Below, piece by piece: positions 54,018 through 62,908 of a stretch of DNA of 64,000 nt. Source of the DNA: an uncultured Actinomycetes bacterium (GTDB lineage Bacteria; Actinomycetota; Acidimicrobiia; Acidimicrobiales; Ilumatobacteraceae); NCBI GenBank assembly GCA_903872155.1, contig CAIQJP010000008.1, positions 62,001-126,000 of the forward strand, given 5' to 3'. Below the pieces are notes generated by a model, which ran no database searches, was not told the origin of the DNA, and worked only from the letters and a program-made list of their open reading frames with translations. Each line of letters starts with the position of its first letter. Position 1 is the first letter of the stretch. The translations under genes and the position numbers were made by a program.

Positions 54018-55481
54018 TCAGGTTCCGCAGAAAGTCTGATAATTCTTGTATTCAGACGGTGCTGGCTGAGCAAAGCGCTCAAATCCAGAACGTTCGTTGA
54101 AGGGTTGTTGAACAACTTCAAGAAGTTTCAGAGTTGGACCAAGGTCACCTTCGGTTGCTGCCGCAAGTGCTTCTTCAACTAAGTGATTGCGCGCAATGTA
54201 GATCGGGTTGACCAAATTCATTGACATTGCAATGTCGGCTGATGATTGTGATTCGCGGCTGATGAGTTCTTTCCAACGCGACTCCCAGGCATCGTATTGT
54301 TCGATGTTGATAAACGAATTGCGCGCGGCCGATGTATCGCCGTTGAGAACCGATGAAAGTGATCGGAAGAATTGGGTGTAGTCAACTGATTGAGTATGCA
54401 ACATGTGTAACAAGTCGCTCACAAGATCTGTTGGCGCATTCTTGAGTCCTAGTTTTTTACTCATGCCGGCATCCCACAAAGCCTGATATTGCTTCGGGAA
54501 GTCCATCAATACTTCAGTGGCGATAGCAACAGATTCATCTTTGTCATCTGAAAAGAGTGGCAATAAGGTTTCTGCAAGCCGAGCGAGGTTCCATTGCCCG
54601 ATATTGGGTTGATTGCCAAATGCATAGCGTCCATTGTGGTCAATTGAACTAAAAACGGTGGCAGGGTCAAATGCGTCCATGAAAGCGCACGGGCCGTAGT
54701 CAATGGTCTCGCCGGAAATTGTCATGTTGTCGGTGTTCATAACTCCGTGGATGAAACCAACAAGCGTCCATTGCGAAATGAGCGAAGCTTGGCGTTGCGT
54801 AACAGCTTTGAAGAACTCCAGAAACTTATTGTCAACGTTCGACAGATCGGGATAATGGCGACCGATCGCGTAGTCGGCTAGTCGCTGAACCAATGTGGGG
54901 TCTTCGTGATGTGCCGCGTATTGAAATGTTCCAACACGAATGTGGCTTGAAGCGATTCGACACAGCACTGCGCCAGGCAACCAAGTTTCGCGAGCGATTT
55001 GTTCTCCGGTTGCGACAATCGCAAGCGAACGAGTTGTTGGTATGCCGAGAGCATGCATCGCTTCGCTGACAATGTGCTCGCGCATCATGGGAGCGATCGC
55101 TGCTTTGCCATCGCCACCGCGAGAGAAAGTTGTTCGACCCGAACCTTTGAGGTGGAGATCAAAGCGGTGACCTTCAGTATCAAGTATCTCGCCAAGCAGT
55201 AAAGCGCGTCCATCGCCGAGTCGCGGTGAGTATCCACCGAACTGGTGACCGGCGTAAGCCAGCGCCATGGGCGTGCATCCGTCAACCACATCGTTGCCAA
55301 GTAAGAATCGCACTCCGGCTTCAGTCTTCAAGAACTGGGGATCGAGATTGAAAGATTGTGCAACCGTTTCATTGACGATGAGTGCCGTCGGCGACGGTGC
55401 AACATCAGAGTTCCAAGTAATGGCCAACTCTGGTAACGCGCTTGTGTATGAGTTTTCAAATGTCACGGGGGATGAACTCAC
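54018..55481 (-). CDS. selO: protein adenylyltransferase SelO (YdiU)
   Basis: 487 residues, full length. Pseudokinase-fold AMPylator: YAGHQFGGYSPRLGDGRA, DLHLKGSGRTTFSRGGDGKA, FIHGVMNTDNM and IDYGPCAFMDAFDP. The chain ends YQTFCGT, with Cys where animal SelO carries selenocysteine. The E. coli protein AMPylates redox and TCA enzymes under oxidative stress. Its stop is 5 bp from the VIT1 gene stop. Confidence 0.96.
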   Translation of the reverse strand: MSSSPVTFENSYTSALPELAITWNSDVAPSPTALIVNETVAQSFNLDPQFLKTEAGVRFLLGNDVVDGCTPMALAYAGHQFGGYSPRLGDGRALLLGEILDTEGHRFDLHLKGSGRTTFSRGGDGKAAIAPMMREHIVSEAMHALGIPTTRSLAIVATGEQIARETWLPGAVLCRIASSHIRVGTFQYAAHHEDPTLVQRLADYAIGRHYPDLSNVDNKFLEFFKAVTQRQASLISQWTLVGFIHGVMNTDNMTISGETIDYGPCAFMDAFDPATVFSSIDHNGRYAFGNQPNIGQWNLARLAETLLPLFSDDKDESVAIATEVLMDFPKQYQALWDAGMSKKLGLKNAPTDLVSDLLHMLHTQSVDYTQFFRSLSSVLNGDTSAARNSFINIEQYDAWESRWKELISRESQSSADIAMSMNLVNPIYIARNHLVEEALAAATEGDLGPTLKLLEVVQQPFNERSGFERFAQPAPSEYKNYQTFCGT

Positions 55482-55536
55482 AAGGGTGAGGTTAGGGGAC
55501 TGCGGGTGAACTGGGCTATTTGAGTAGAGTTTTGCT

Positions 55537-56193
55537 ATGGAACTTTCGCAAGCGCTCTACACAACTCGTGCCATGCGGCGCGTCACAACCCAGCCCATTC
55601 CCGATGAAGTGATGGCCAAGTTGCTAGATGCGGCAGTGCGAGCACCATCAGGTGGCAATACGCAAAAGTGGCGCTTCCTGATCTTGACCGATCAAGCAAA
55701 GAAGACTGCCTTGCAGAAGATTTATAGCGACGCATTGACAGATCTGAATGCCACGCAATACAAGCCGATGATGGACCTCATCGCCAATGGCGATCCCAAT
55801 GACCCAGAAGTCATTCAAGTGAAGAAGACCTACGCGTCGGGTCGTTGGTTGGCAGACAACCTCGACAAGGTGCCGACATTGTTGTTTGCCTGGGGCAAGC
55901 CCAATGGAGAAAGTTCAATCTTTCCGGCTTTGTGGAGTCTGCAGTTGGCCGCGACTGCTGAAGGTATTGGGACATCGTTGACGACGTTGTTATTCAAAAA
56001 GCACACGCAACAGGTGCTCGATATTTTGGGCGCACCACCAGTTGGTGAATGGGTGCCAATGGCGATGATCACTCTTGGTTATCCGACTGGAAAGTGGGGA
56101 GTCGCCAAGCGTCAGCAACCTCATGAAGTTGCGTTTCAAGAAACCTGGGGCAATCCAGTTTCGTGGACCGTCGACCAACCCCTCTGGCCGTAA
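55537..56193 (+). CDS. nitroreductase family protein
   Basis: 218 residues. FMN motifs: TTRAMRRVTTQPIP, RAPSGGNTQKWRF and GIGTSLTTLL. A close structural parallel to the gene at 28986 but sequence similarity is moderate. Likely reduces nitro compounds or quinones. Its TAA abuts the stop of the GH29 gene with no spacing. Confidence 0.93.
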   Translation: MELSQALYTTRAMRRVTTQPIPDEVMAKLLDAAVRAPSGGNTQKWRFLILTDQAKKTALQKIYSDALTDLNATQYKPMMDLIANGDPNDPEVIQVKKTYASGRWLADNLDKVPTLLFAWGKPNGESSIFPALWSLQLAATAEGIGTSLTTLLFKKHTQQVLDILGAPPVGEWVPMAMITLGYPTGKWGVAKRQQPHEVAFQETWGNPVSWTVDQPLWP

Positions 56194-57531
56194 CTAATTG
56201 ATGCGCAGTGCCAGCGCCGGTTGGCCGGTTCGGACTGCTGGCAAGGTGATGGTGTCGCCCTCGCGTTGAACTGCCTCGCTTGATCCGAGAAGTTCAACAC
56301 TCCCATATGGCAATCCCGAAATTGTGAATGAGTCGTGCGCCGTTGCGAGGATCATTGCATACGTTGCACCATCAGAACCGTGTGTGAGTCGCACGACTGA
56401 ACCATCGGATGCTGTGAGTGTATTCAACTCAAGTTTGTTTGAACCGAAAATTGCTGCACCATTGATCTCGAGCCATTGCCCAATCTCAATCAGTCGTTGC
56501 TTTTGAATGTCGGGAATTTCGCCATTGGCCTTCGGGCCGATATTGAGCAATAAGTTTCCACCATCGGCAACGCTGTTAATCAATAGGTGAATGAGCTCGG
56601 TTGATGAGGCGTACGTCGTTTCGTCGTCAAGCTGGTTGTAACCAAAACTCATGCCGATTCCGCGACACACTTCAAACTTGCGGCCAGGTGCAGTGAGTCC
56701 CGATGAATATTCAGGAGTGATGTAATCGCAGTGGGCGCTTCCTTGCACAACGCCGATCATGTCAAAGCGATCGTTGACGACTCCATTTTCGTTGATGTTG
56801 TAGTAGTCGGCCATTAGCTGCAGTGCTCCTGCGCCTCCGCCGGGCCAACCCACGTCATTCCATAACAAATCCGGCGAATATCTCTCAATGAGTTCCATGT
56901 AATGAGCAGTGGCGTATTGCTTGTACTCATCTGATTGTGGCGTCGCCATCAACATGCTCAGCCAACCGTTGTAGCCAAGCCCTTGATAGGTGAGGTCAAG
57001 TCCTCCGCAGTAGTACAAGCCAGCGCGCATGCCTACTGATCGCGCTGCATCACATGCTTCACCAACAAGATCACGCGATGATGTGTAACGCGGACCCTTG
57101 AATGGGTTGTGCAGGTCGGTTGGCCACATGAGGGCACCATCAATATGTCGGGTTCCCATCACGATGTACTTGGCATGTGATTGAGCAAAGACATCAGCCC
57201 AATCATTGGGGTTCCACTCTTTGGCGGCTTCGAAGAACTCGTCAACAAATTCGTCATAGGGTTTATCGCCGTACACCTCGGCATGATGTTTTTGAACTGA
57301 CGAGCCTTCAATTGCGAGCGAGTTCACGTACCACTCGGCATAGGGCGACTCGGTGAACGCCACAACATCGCCGTATTTGGCGGTCTGAGCAAAGAGATCT
57401 TCAGTGAGTGGTGCATAAGCCGGGACTGATGCTGGGTACCAGTGAATGAAGATTCCGAATTTTGCGTCGTCAAACCACTGAGGCAATTGATGTTGCTGAA
57501 CCGACTCAAGGGAGGCTTCGTATTTCGCCAT
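56194..57531 (-). CDS. alpha-L-fucosidase (GH29)
   Basis: 445 residues from ATG 57531 (GTG two codons upstream is possible). GH29 hallmarks: WFDDAKFGIFIHWYPAS at the N-terminus, DVFAQSHAKYIVMGTRHIDG, the nucleophile Asp in PDLLWNDVGWP and LLLNIGPKANGEIP. No signal peptide is visible, so it may act in the cytosol on imported fucosyl sugars. A C-terminal beta domain is present. It lies close to a palindromic repeat at its 5' side. Confidence 0.94.
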   Translation of the reverse strand: MAKYEASLESVQQHQLPQWFDDAKFGIFIHWYPASVPAYAPLTEDLFAQTAKYGDVVAFTESPYAEWYVNSLAIEGSSVQKHHAEVYGDKPYDEFVDEFFEAAKEWNPNDWADVFAQSHAKYIVMGTRHIDGALMWPTDLHNPFKGPRYTSSRDLVGEACDAARSVGMRAGLYYCGGLDLTYQGLGYNGWLSMLMATPQSDEYKQYATAHYMELIERYSPDLLWNDVGWPGGGAGALQLMADYYNINENGVVNDRFDMIGVVQGSAHCDYITPEYSSGLTAPGRKFEVCRGIGMSFGYNQLDDETTYASSTELIHLLINSVADGGNLLLNIGPKANGEIPDIQKQRLIEIGQWLEINGAAIFGSNKLELNTLTASDGSVVRLTHGSDGATYAMILATAHDSFTISGLPYGSVELLGSSEAVQREGDTITLPAVRTGQPALALRIN

Positions 57532-57549
57532 AAGCACACCGTACTTGAC

Positions 57550-57601
57550 CGATCTGGTCTGGCGAAGTGGCAGATTTCTTCAGTTTTTTACGACCAGATC
57601 G
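57550..57601. repeat. 52-bp palindromic repeat, family B copy 1
   Basis: The ends (GATCTGGTC and GACCAGATC) pair; the centre can form a GAAG/CTTC stem followed by six T. It is 49/52 identical to the copy at 59209-59260 in the same orientation. It sits between divergent genes, upstream of both, where a terminator makes little sense. Confidence 0.85.
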
Positions 57602-57643
57602 GGGAGTTGGGAACTATTTGGCGTGCTCAGCGACTGATGCTTT

Positions 57644-59206
57644 GTGACAAGTACCGAACCTGATCAGACCGCTACTGAAATCGCTGAAGAACCCTCAGTC
57701 AAAGGGGCGTTGTGGCGCCGTTTGTGGAGGCTCCATTTCTTGGCTGGGTTGATCATCATGCCAGCCCTTCTATGGTTCGCTTTCACTGGTCTTGTCGTGT
57801 TGTATTCAGAACCGATTAATCACGTGCAACACGAATCGCTCTACACGGTCGATCCTTCAGGTGAGGAGGTGTCGCTTGATGATCAGATGCAGGCTGTGCA
57901 AGCTGCATATCCCGACTATGAGTTCTGGTGGGTGACTCCTGCTAAAGAAAAAGACCTCTCGACGACGTTTGCAATGGGTGATGCAGATGGCACTCCGCGC
58001 AATGTGTATGTGAATCAGTACACCGGTGAAGTTCTTGGAACATTGCGACCCGATAAAGGTTTGGTGTCATTCGCGAATTCGACACATGGGTCGATCCTCC
58101 CGCGTCAATTCACTATGCCCATCCCGTCAATGATTGGAATCTTCGGAGACGGTCCCGCGTTTCGCACAGTTGAAATCGGTGAAGTTGCAGTTGAAATCAT
58201 TGCTGGGTGGGGTCTGATTCTCGCGGTCAGTGGTCTGTATATGTGGTGGCCTCGCAAGCGCTCGAAGAAGCGTTTGTTTGTTCCACGATTCAAAGAAGGC
58301 GGACGCCCGATGTGGCGCGATATTCATGCGTCATCGGGGGTCGTCTTGGGTTGTGGTTTGATCTTCTTCGTGGTGACTGGTTTGCCGTGGGCCACTTTTT
58401 GGGGAAATGAATTTCAGGCTGTTGCCACAAAAGTGACTCCGAATACCGAGAATTTCTATGAGATCTCAGGGCCTCCTTCAAACATTCCTAAGGTTGGTGA
58501 CCTGGCTCGTAACGGAGTGAAAATTCCCTGGGCGTCACAAGGTGATTCGGTCCCAACTTCTGATGGATCGAACGATATGCCTGGTATGGATATGCCAGAC
58601 GATGGAACGCACGACATGGAAATGATGCCAGCACCAGTGCCGGTCGAACAGGTTGGTCTTGAAGCGATTTATCGCGCCGCGCAAGAAGAAAAAATGTTGG
58701 CCGGATTCTGGATCGCTCCACCGACCGACACGGTGAACGATGATGGAACTACTTCGTATGGCGCGTATGTCGTCATAAACCCATGGCCATCTTCGCTTGG
58801 CGAACAAGGTGCTTTGTATCTTGACCAGTTCAGTGCCAAGACGTTGGGCACGAGTGATGTCGGAACTTGGGGAGCGATGCAGCGAGTTGCCGAACTTGGC
58901 GTGCAGACACATATGGGAACCCAGTTCGGTGTCATCAACCGCATCGTTTTGACTCTTGTCTGTGCCATGGTCATCGTAAGTATTTTTTCGGCACTCAGCA
59001 TGTGGTTGCGTCGCCGTCGAAAGGGCACGTTGGGTGTTCCTCGTCGGCCTGTCGAATACAAGACTCAGAAAACTGTCGGCATTGTTGCGGTGGTACTTGG
59101 CGTCATCTATCCGCTGTGGGGAATGAGCGCGCTTATTTTGTTAGGCGCGGACTTTGTGATTCGTCGAATTAAGGCGTCGCGTACGCCGAACCTCACCGCG
59201 ATTTAA
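57644..59206 (+). CDS. PepSY-associated membrane protein
   Basis: 520 residues, GTG start. PepSY_TM family (PiuB-like): helix 1 with LHFLAGLIIMPALLWFAFTGLVVLY, an extracellular PepSY-like part, helix 2 with GWGLILAVSGLYMWWPRK, DIHASSGVVLGCGLIFFVVTGLPW and a last helix pair near the C-terminus. The second extracellular loop holds a Met/His/Asp-rich stretch (about 305-330) that may bind copper. Related proteins act in siderophore reduction or iron uptake. The gene is flanked by two 52-bp repeats. Confidence 0.9.
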   Translation: MTSTEPDQTATEIAEEPSVKGALWRRLWRLHFLAGLIIMPALLWFAFTGLVVLYSEPINHVQHESLYTVDPSGEEVSLDDQMQAVQAAYPDYEFWWVTPAKEKDLSTTFAMGDADGTPRNVYVNQYTGEVLGTLRPDKGLVSFANSTHGSILPRQFTMPIPSMIGIFGDGPAFRTVEIGEVAVEIIAGWGLILAVSGLYMWWPRKRSKKRLFVPRFKEGGRPMWRDIHASSGVVLGCGLIFFVVTGLPWATFWGNEFQAVATKVTPNTENFYEISGPPSNIPKVGDLARNGVKIPWASQGDSVPTSDGSNDMPGMDMPDDGTHDMEMMPAPVPVEQVGLEAIYRAAQEEKMLAGFWIAPPTDTVNDDGTTSYGAYVVINPWPSSLGEQGALYLDQFSAKTLGTSDVGTWGAMQRVAELGVQTHMGTQFGVINRIVLTLVCAMVIVSIFSALSMWLRRRRKGTLGVPRRPVEYKTQKTVGIVAVVLGVIYPLWGMSALILLGADFVIRRIKASRTPNLTAI

Positions 59207-59208
59207 GT

Positions 59209-59260
59209 CGATCTGGTCTGGCGAAGAGGCAGATTTCCTCAGCTTTTTACGACCAGATCG
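59209..59260. repeat. 52-bp palindromic repeat, family B copy 2
   Basis: Direct copy of 57550-57601 with three substitutions; one changes the inner stem from GAAG/CTTC to GAGG/CCTC through two substitutions that keep pairing. It begins 3 bp after the PepSY gene stop. A further 12-bp CCAGATCGCTTT unit is repeated at 59253-59264 and 59267-59278. Confidence 0.85.
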
Positions 59261-59276
59261 CTTTGGCCAGATCGCT

Positions 59277-59594
59277 TTAGGGGAGGAGGGTGTAGGCGGG
59301 ATTGAAGAAGCGCAAACCTGTTGGCGAAGCCATCGGGACTCCTTCAATCACAACTTTGCGGCCAAGGTCGAGTCCACCGATTGAACGACGGCCCGACCAC
59401 ACCGCAGTTGCAGATCCCGACTCATCTTCAATGCGTACGAGCAACGTCGGTAAACCCTGAGCGGGCTGTTTCACGATGCGCACCACGCGACCTCGAACTG
59501 CAGTTTTGGCCCGGGGAGTCAAGGATGCAATTGATGGATACGAGATTTCTTCTCCGACGGGTGTTTCGCCCTTACGTCGTCGGAAAACGCTCAT
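59277..59594 (-). CDS. OB-fold nucleic-acid-binding-like protein
   Basis: About 105 residues from ATG 59594, which overlaps the upstream stop (ATGA); the frame is open to 59639. The pattern KTAVRGRVVRIVKQP, LLVRIEDESGSATAVWSGRRSIGGLDLGRKVVIEG is an OB-fold (tRNA-anticodon/nucleic-acid binding type). It is often seen beside TrkA genes in actinobacteria. The role in potassium uptake is unknown. Confidence 0.8.
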   Translation of the reverse strand: MSVFRRRKGETPVGEEISYPSIASLTPRAKTAVRGRVVRIVKQPAQGLPTLLVRIEDESGSATAVWSGRRSIGGLDLGRKVVIEGVPMASPTGLRFFNPAYTLLP

Positions 59595-60259
59595 GAGGCC
59601 GAAGCACCAATGAGAATGCGGCGAACGTCGGCTTCGCAATCGCCTGTCATCAACACAACAACTTCGTCGCCTTGATGAAGCGGGGTATCGGCCTGTGGTG
59701 CAACCACATGTCCATCGCGCATAATTGCAACAATCGTTGTTTCACGCGGCAAACCAAGATCGGTGATGCGGCAATTGACCGCTGGCGAACCTGCGGCCAA
59801 GGTGACTTCGGCCAGCTGTGCCTTGCCGTGTTCAAACTTCATGATGCGAACCAATGAACCGACGCTCACTGCTTCTTCAACCATTGCGGTGAGAAGGTGT
59901 GGTGTAGACACCGAAACATCGACTCCCCACATCTCGTTGAACATCCACTCGTTATTGGGGTTGTTCACGCGAGCAACGACGCGGGGGACCGCAAACTCTT
60001 GCTTAGCGAGCAATGAAATCACCAAGTTGTCTTCATCGTCACCAGTAACCGCGGCAACAACATCGGCCTCAGCGAGTCCGGCTTTGGCGAGCGTGTCAAG
60101 TTCGCAGGCATCGCCAACGGCGGTGGTGACTCCTGAAACATTGATACGTGAAACGGCACTGGCGTCAGAGTCAATGAGTGTGACTTGATTGCCAGTTGAT
60201 GACAACTGTTCGGCCATGTAGCGACCGACGCTGCCGGCACCTGCGATAACAATCTTCAT
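59591..60259 (-). CDS. TrkA-type potassium channel regulatory protein (RCK), copy 2
   Basis: 222 residues from ATG 60259; the longer frame to 60412 overlaps the previous gene. Rossmann fold KIVIAGAGSVGRYMAEQL binds NAD/ATP, with an acidic residue in LIDSD after strand 2. The C-terminal RCK_C domain follows (AQLAEVTLAAGSPAVNCRI). It gates a K+ transporter. Overlaps both neighbours by ATGA. Confidence 0.93.
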   Translation of the reverse strand: MKIVIAGAGSVGRYMAEQLSSTGNQVTLIDSDASAVSRINVSGVTTAVGDACELDTLAKAGLAEADVVAAVTGDDEDNLVISLLAKQEFAVPRVVARVNNPNNEWMFNEMWGVDVSVSTPHLLTAMVEEAVSVGSLVRIMKFEHGKAQLAEVTLAAGSPAVNCRITDLGLPRETTIVAIMRDGHVVAPQADTPLHQGDEVVVLMTGDCEADVRRILIGASAS

Positions 60260-60918
60260 GAGTGGCTCCCTTGATGAGCGGTGAATGCATGATCGAAAGT
60301 TTCGATACCAGAAGATGTTGCAAGTAGGTGCAACACGTCGCCTTCTTGGAGCAGCACGGAGGTTGGAGGAATCTGGCTGACGCCGTTGCGACCGAGCAAT
60401 ACAACACGACATTCGTCGGTTGTGAACTCATCAATGGCCCGCCCGGCAGTCGAAGCCTGAACATGACGTTCAACAACGAAATGGGTTGACGTTGGGCTGG
60501 TCCAAGTTGGTGCGCTTTGTTGTGGCATCACAATGCTCAAGATTTGATTACTGGTCCAGGCAACTGTTGCGACGGTGGGGATGCCAAGGCGCTGGTAAAC
60601 GGCAGCACGCTTCGGGTCGTAAATGCGGGCGGCGACATGTTGAACGCCGAACATTTCGCGGGCCACGCGGGCGATCATGATGTTTGAGTTGTCACCACTT
60701 GTTACGGCCATGACTGCGCTATCAGATGTGATGCCAGCTTCTTGAAGGACGGTGCGATCAAAACCGATGCCAGTAACTGTTCGACCAGCGAAGTCTTCGC
60801 CTAATCGCCGAAAGGCATCTTTCTTGCGGTCGATGACGACAACGTCATGTCCTTGAGATTGCAATTCTTTCGCAATCGTTGAACCAACTCGGCCACAGCC
60901 GACGATGATCATGTGCAT
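60256..60918 (-). CDS. TrkA-type potassium channel regulatory protein (RCK), copy 1
   Basis: 220 residues from ATG 60918 with GGAAGG nine bases upstream. Rossmann motif MIIVGCGRVGSTIAKEL and IDRKKDAF, then an RCK_C domain ending GDVLHLLATSSG. It forms, by analogy, a hetero-oligomer with the next TrkA-type protein. Five bases after the permease stop. Confidence 0.93.
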   Translation of the reverse strand: MHMIIVGCGRVGSTIAKELQSQGHDVVVIDRKKDAFRRLGEDFAGRTVTGIGFDRTVLQEAGITSDSAVMAVTSGDNSNIMIARVAREMFGVQHVAARIYDPKRAAVYQRLGIPTVATVAWTSNQILSIVMPQQSAPTWTSPTSTHFVVERHVQASTAGRAIDEFTTDECRVVLLGRNGVSQIPPTSVLLQEGDVLHLLATSSGIETFDHAFTAHQGSHS

Positions 60919-60923
60919 AAAAA

Positions 60924-62792
60924 TCAACCTTCCTCGATGACGCCGTGATGCATATGCACGGGCACCGAAACAACTGCGGTGTGGGGACGATGTAATAAAC
61001 GGGCCTTCAGTGCAAATGCACTTCCGTTGTGGAGCCACTGGGTTTTCCACGATGTGACGAACTCGGGGATGACTACGGTGATGATGTCATCGCTGTACAG
61101 CGAATCAAGTTCGTCAAGGAAGCGCATCACTGGGTTCGTGAGTTCGCGGAACTCAGAGAATTCGAAGGTGAGTTCAAGCGGAATGTTGTACGAGTCCCAT
61201 TGTTCTTGAAGTTGTGCTTGTTCTTCGGGAGAACTCACAACTGTTAGCGCAACGAGACGATCGGGGTTCAGCGACTTCGCGTATTGCAGGCCTTGTAGAA
61301 CACCCTTGTTAATGCCGCCAACGAGCACCACCATGGTGTGGGTTTCGCGGCTCGGCCAAAAGCCAGGTTCGGCCTTCACTACTTTGCGACCTCTGGCGTA
61401 GTGGCGTCCGATGGCACGGAAGGTCAACACCATAAACGGAATGAGGAATGCGGGAATCCAAGCACCTTCGGTGAACTTTGAAACCACCACAATGACGGCA
61501 ATGAGTCCGGTAGTGACAGCACCGACGGCGTTGACAGCTAGTGCAATTTGCCAATGGGGTTCACGGAGTCGTAAGTGGTGTCTCACCATTCCGGTTTGGC
61601 TCAGTGTGAATCCGGTGAACACGCCAAAGGCGTAGAGCGGAATCAACTTTGAAATATCTCCATCGAAGGCGACGATCAAAATACTTGAAACGATTGCTAA
61701 GAAAAGGACGCCGTTGGAGAAAACAAGACGCGCGCCACGATTGAAGAACTGTCGCGGCAAAAAGTCATCTTTGGCAATAATTGATGCCAGTCGAGGGAAG
61801 TCGGCATACGCGGTGTTGGCAGCCAAGATCAAAATCAAGAACGTGGCAATCATGGTCATCCAAAACAGAACGCCTTTGCCGCCATACAAATACTCGGCCA
61901 TCAAACCGAGACCGTTTCCGTCGGCCTCGCCACGGAATGGTTTGAGGTGAGAGGCAAGAACAGACACACCAAAGAAACAGGTTCCGAGAATTCCACCCAT
62001 CCACATCAAAGTGATGGCTGCGTTCTTGCTTTCGGGCTTACGGAATGCAGGTACACCGTTTGATACAGCTTCAACACCTGATAGTGCAACAGCACCTGAA
62101 GAGAACGCTCGTAACAACATCATGAGTCCGAGTGACTTTGCTCCGTCACGTAGCTCTTGAGCCTCGGGACTCAGTAGGTCAACAGGAATCGGTCCAACAT
62201 GTTGCACGAAGATGCGGTACAAGCCAGTGCAAATGAGCATGATCAACATGATGATGTAGAAATACGTTGGTCCTGCGAAGGCCGCGCCAGATTCTTTAAC
62301 GCCACGTAGGTTCATCACAGTCATGATGAAGACACATAACAAACAAACGGGAACCGTCCACTTGTGGTCAAAGCCGACTGCAGTTCGAATTGCAAGCACG
62401 CCGCCGGCCACGCTTACTGCAACAGTCAAGATGTAGTCGACAAGAAGCGAAGAGCCCGCCACAAGAGAAGGAATCGTGCCGAGGTTTTCGCGGCTCACGA
62501 TGTAGGCGCCACCACCCGATGGATAAGCCATGATGGTTTGGCGATACGACGTCACCACGATGGCCATCAAGACACACACGATGATGGCGATGGGGACCAG
62601 AGTCCTAAAAGCAATAGCGCCGATTCCGGCTTGCAGAAGTAAGACCGCCATCACTTCATCGGTGGCATAAGCCGTTGATGAAATTGCGTCGGAAGCGAAT
62701 ACGGGCAAGGCGATAACGCGACTCAAACGTTGATGCTGTTCATCAGCACTCGAGAGGGGTTTGCCGATGAGGATTTTTTTAATGGAAGCCAT
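60924..62792 (-). CDS. KimA-like APC/KUP-fold potassium permease
   Basis: 622 residues. The N-terminus (SIKKILIGKPLSSADEQHQRLSRVIALPVFASDAISSTAYATDE) agrees with KimA (YdaO) proteins, a high-affinity K+/H+ symporter; about 12 helices to residue 460, then a cytosolic universal-stress-like domain (VLVGGINKGVLQGLQYAKSLNP). The gene order permease - TrkA - TrkA - OB suggests an RCK-regulated K+ importer. Other APC substrates cannot be excluded. The start is supported by the alignment, but the ribosome site is unusual (see hairpin). Confidence 0.88.
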   Translation of the reverse strand: MASIKKILIGKPLSSADEQHQRLSRVIALPVFASDAISSTAYATDEVMAVLLLQAGIGAIAFRTLVPIAIIVCVLMAIVVTSYRQTIMAYPSGGGAYIVSRENLGTIPSLVAGSSLLVDYILTVAVSVAGGVLAIRTAVGFDHKWTVPVCLLCVFIMTVMNLRGVKESGAAFAGPTYFYIIMLIMLICTGLYRIFVQHVGPIPVDLLSPEAQELRDGAKSLGLMMLLRAFSSGAVALSGVEAVSNGVPAFRKPESKNAAITLMWMGGILGTCFFGVSVLASHLKPFRGEADGNGLGLMAEYLYGGKGVLFWMTMIATFLILILAANTAYADFPRLASIIAKDDFLPRQFFNRGARLVFSNGVLFLAIVSSILIVAFDGDISKLIPLYAFGVFTGFTLSQTGMVRHHLRLREPHWQIALAVNAVGAVTTGLIAVIVVVSKFTEGAWIPAFLIPFMVLTFRAIGRHYARGRKVVKAEPGFWPSRETHTMVVLVGGINKGVLQGLQYAKSLNPDRLVALTVVSSPEEQAQLQEQWDSYNIPLELTFEFSEFRELTNPVMRFLDELDSLYSDDIITVVIPEFVTSWKTQWLHNGSAFALKARLLHRPHTAVVSVPVHMHHGVIEEG

Positions 62793-62795
62793 AGG

Positions 62796-62828
62796 TCGCT
62801 GACTGATCAGCGAAGTAAACCTACTCCT
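62796..62828 (-). promoter_or_regulatory. hairpin between ribosome site and kimA start
   Basis: A perfect 7-bp stem (62796-62802 with 62807-62813, 4-nt loop) lies three bases before the ATG, and the only AGGAG is upstream of it at 62824-62828. Folding would leave an effective spacing of about 13 nt instead of 31. The 62829-62908 remainder holds no gene and no recognised riboswitch. Confidence 0.45.
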
Positions 62829-62908
62829 GCGGGTGGGAGGTTGGGAACCCCTGAAAGCGCCAATGTGACTGAATTAGCAGACATTTAATAAAGCGCTGAG
62901 AAGTCGCT

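Noticed and set aside
62793-62908. c-di-AMP (ydaO-type) riboswitch ahead of the KimA-like gene
   Set aside because: Expected from Bacillus kimA, but the conserved core elements as I remember them are not present; only simple stems are seen.
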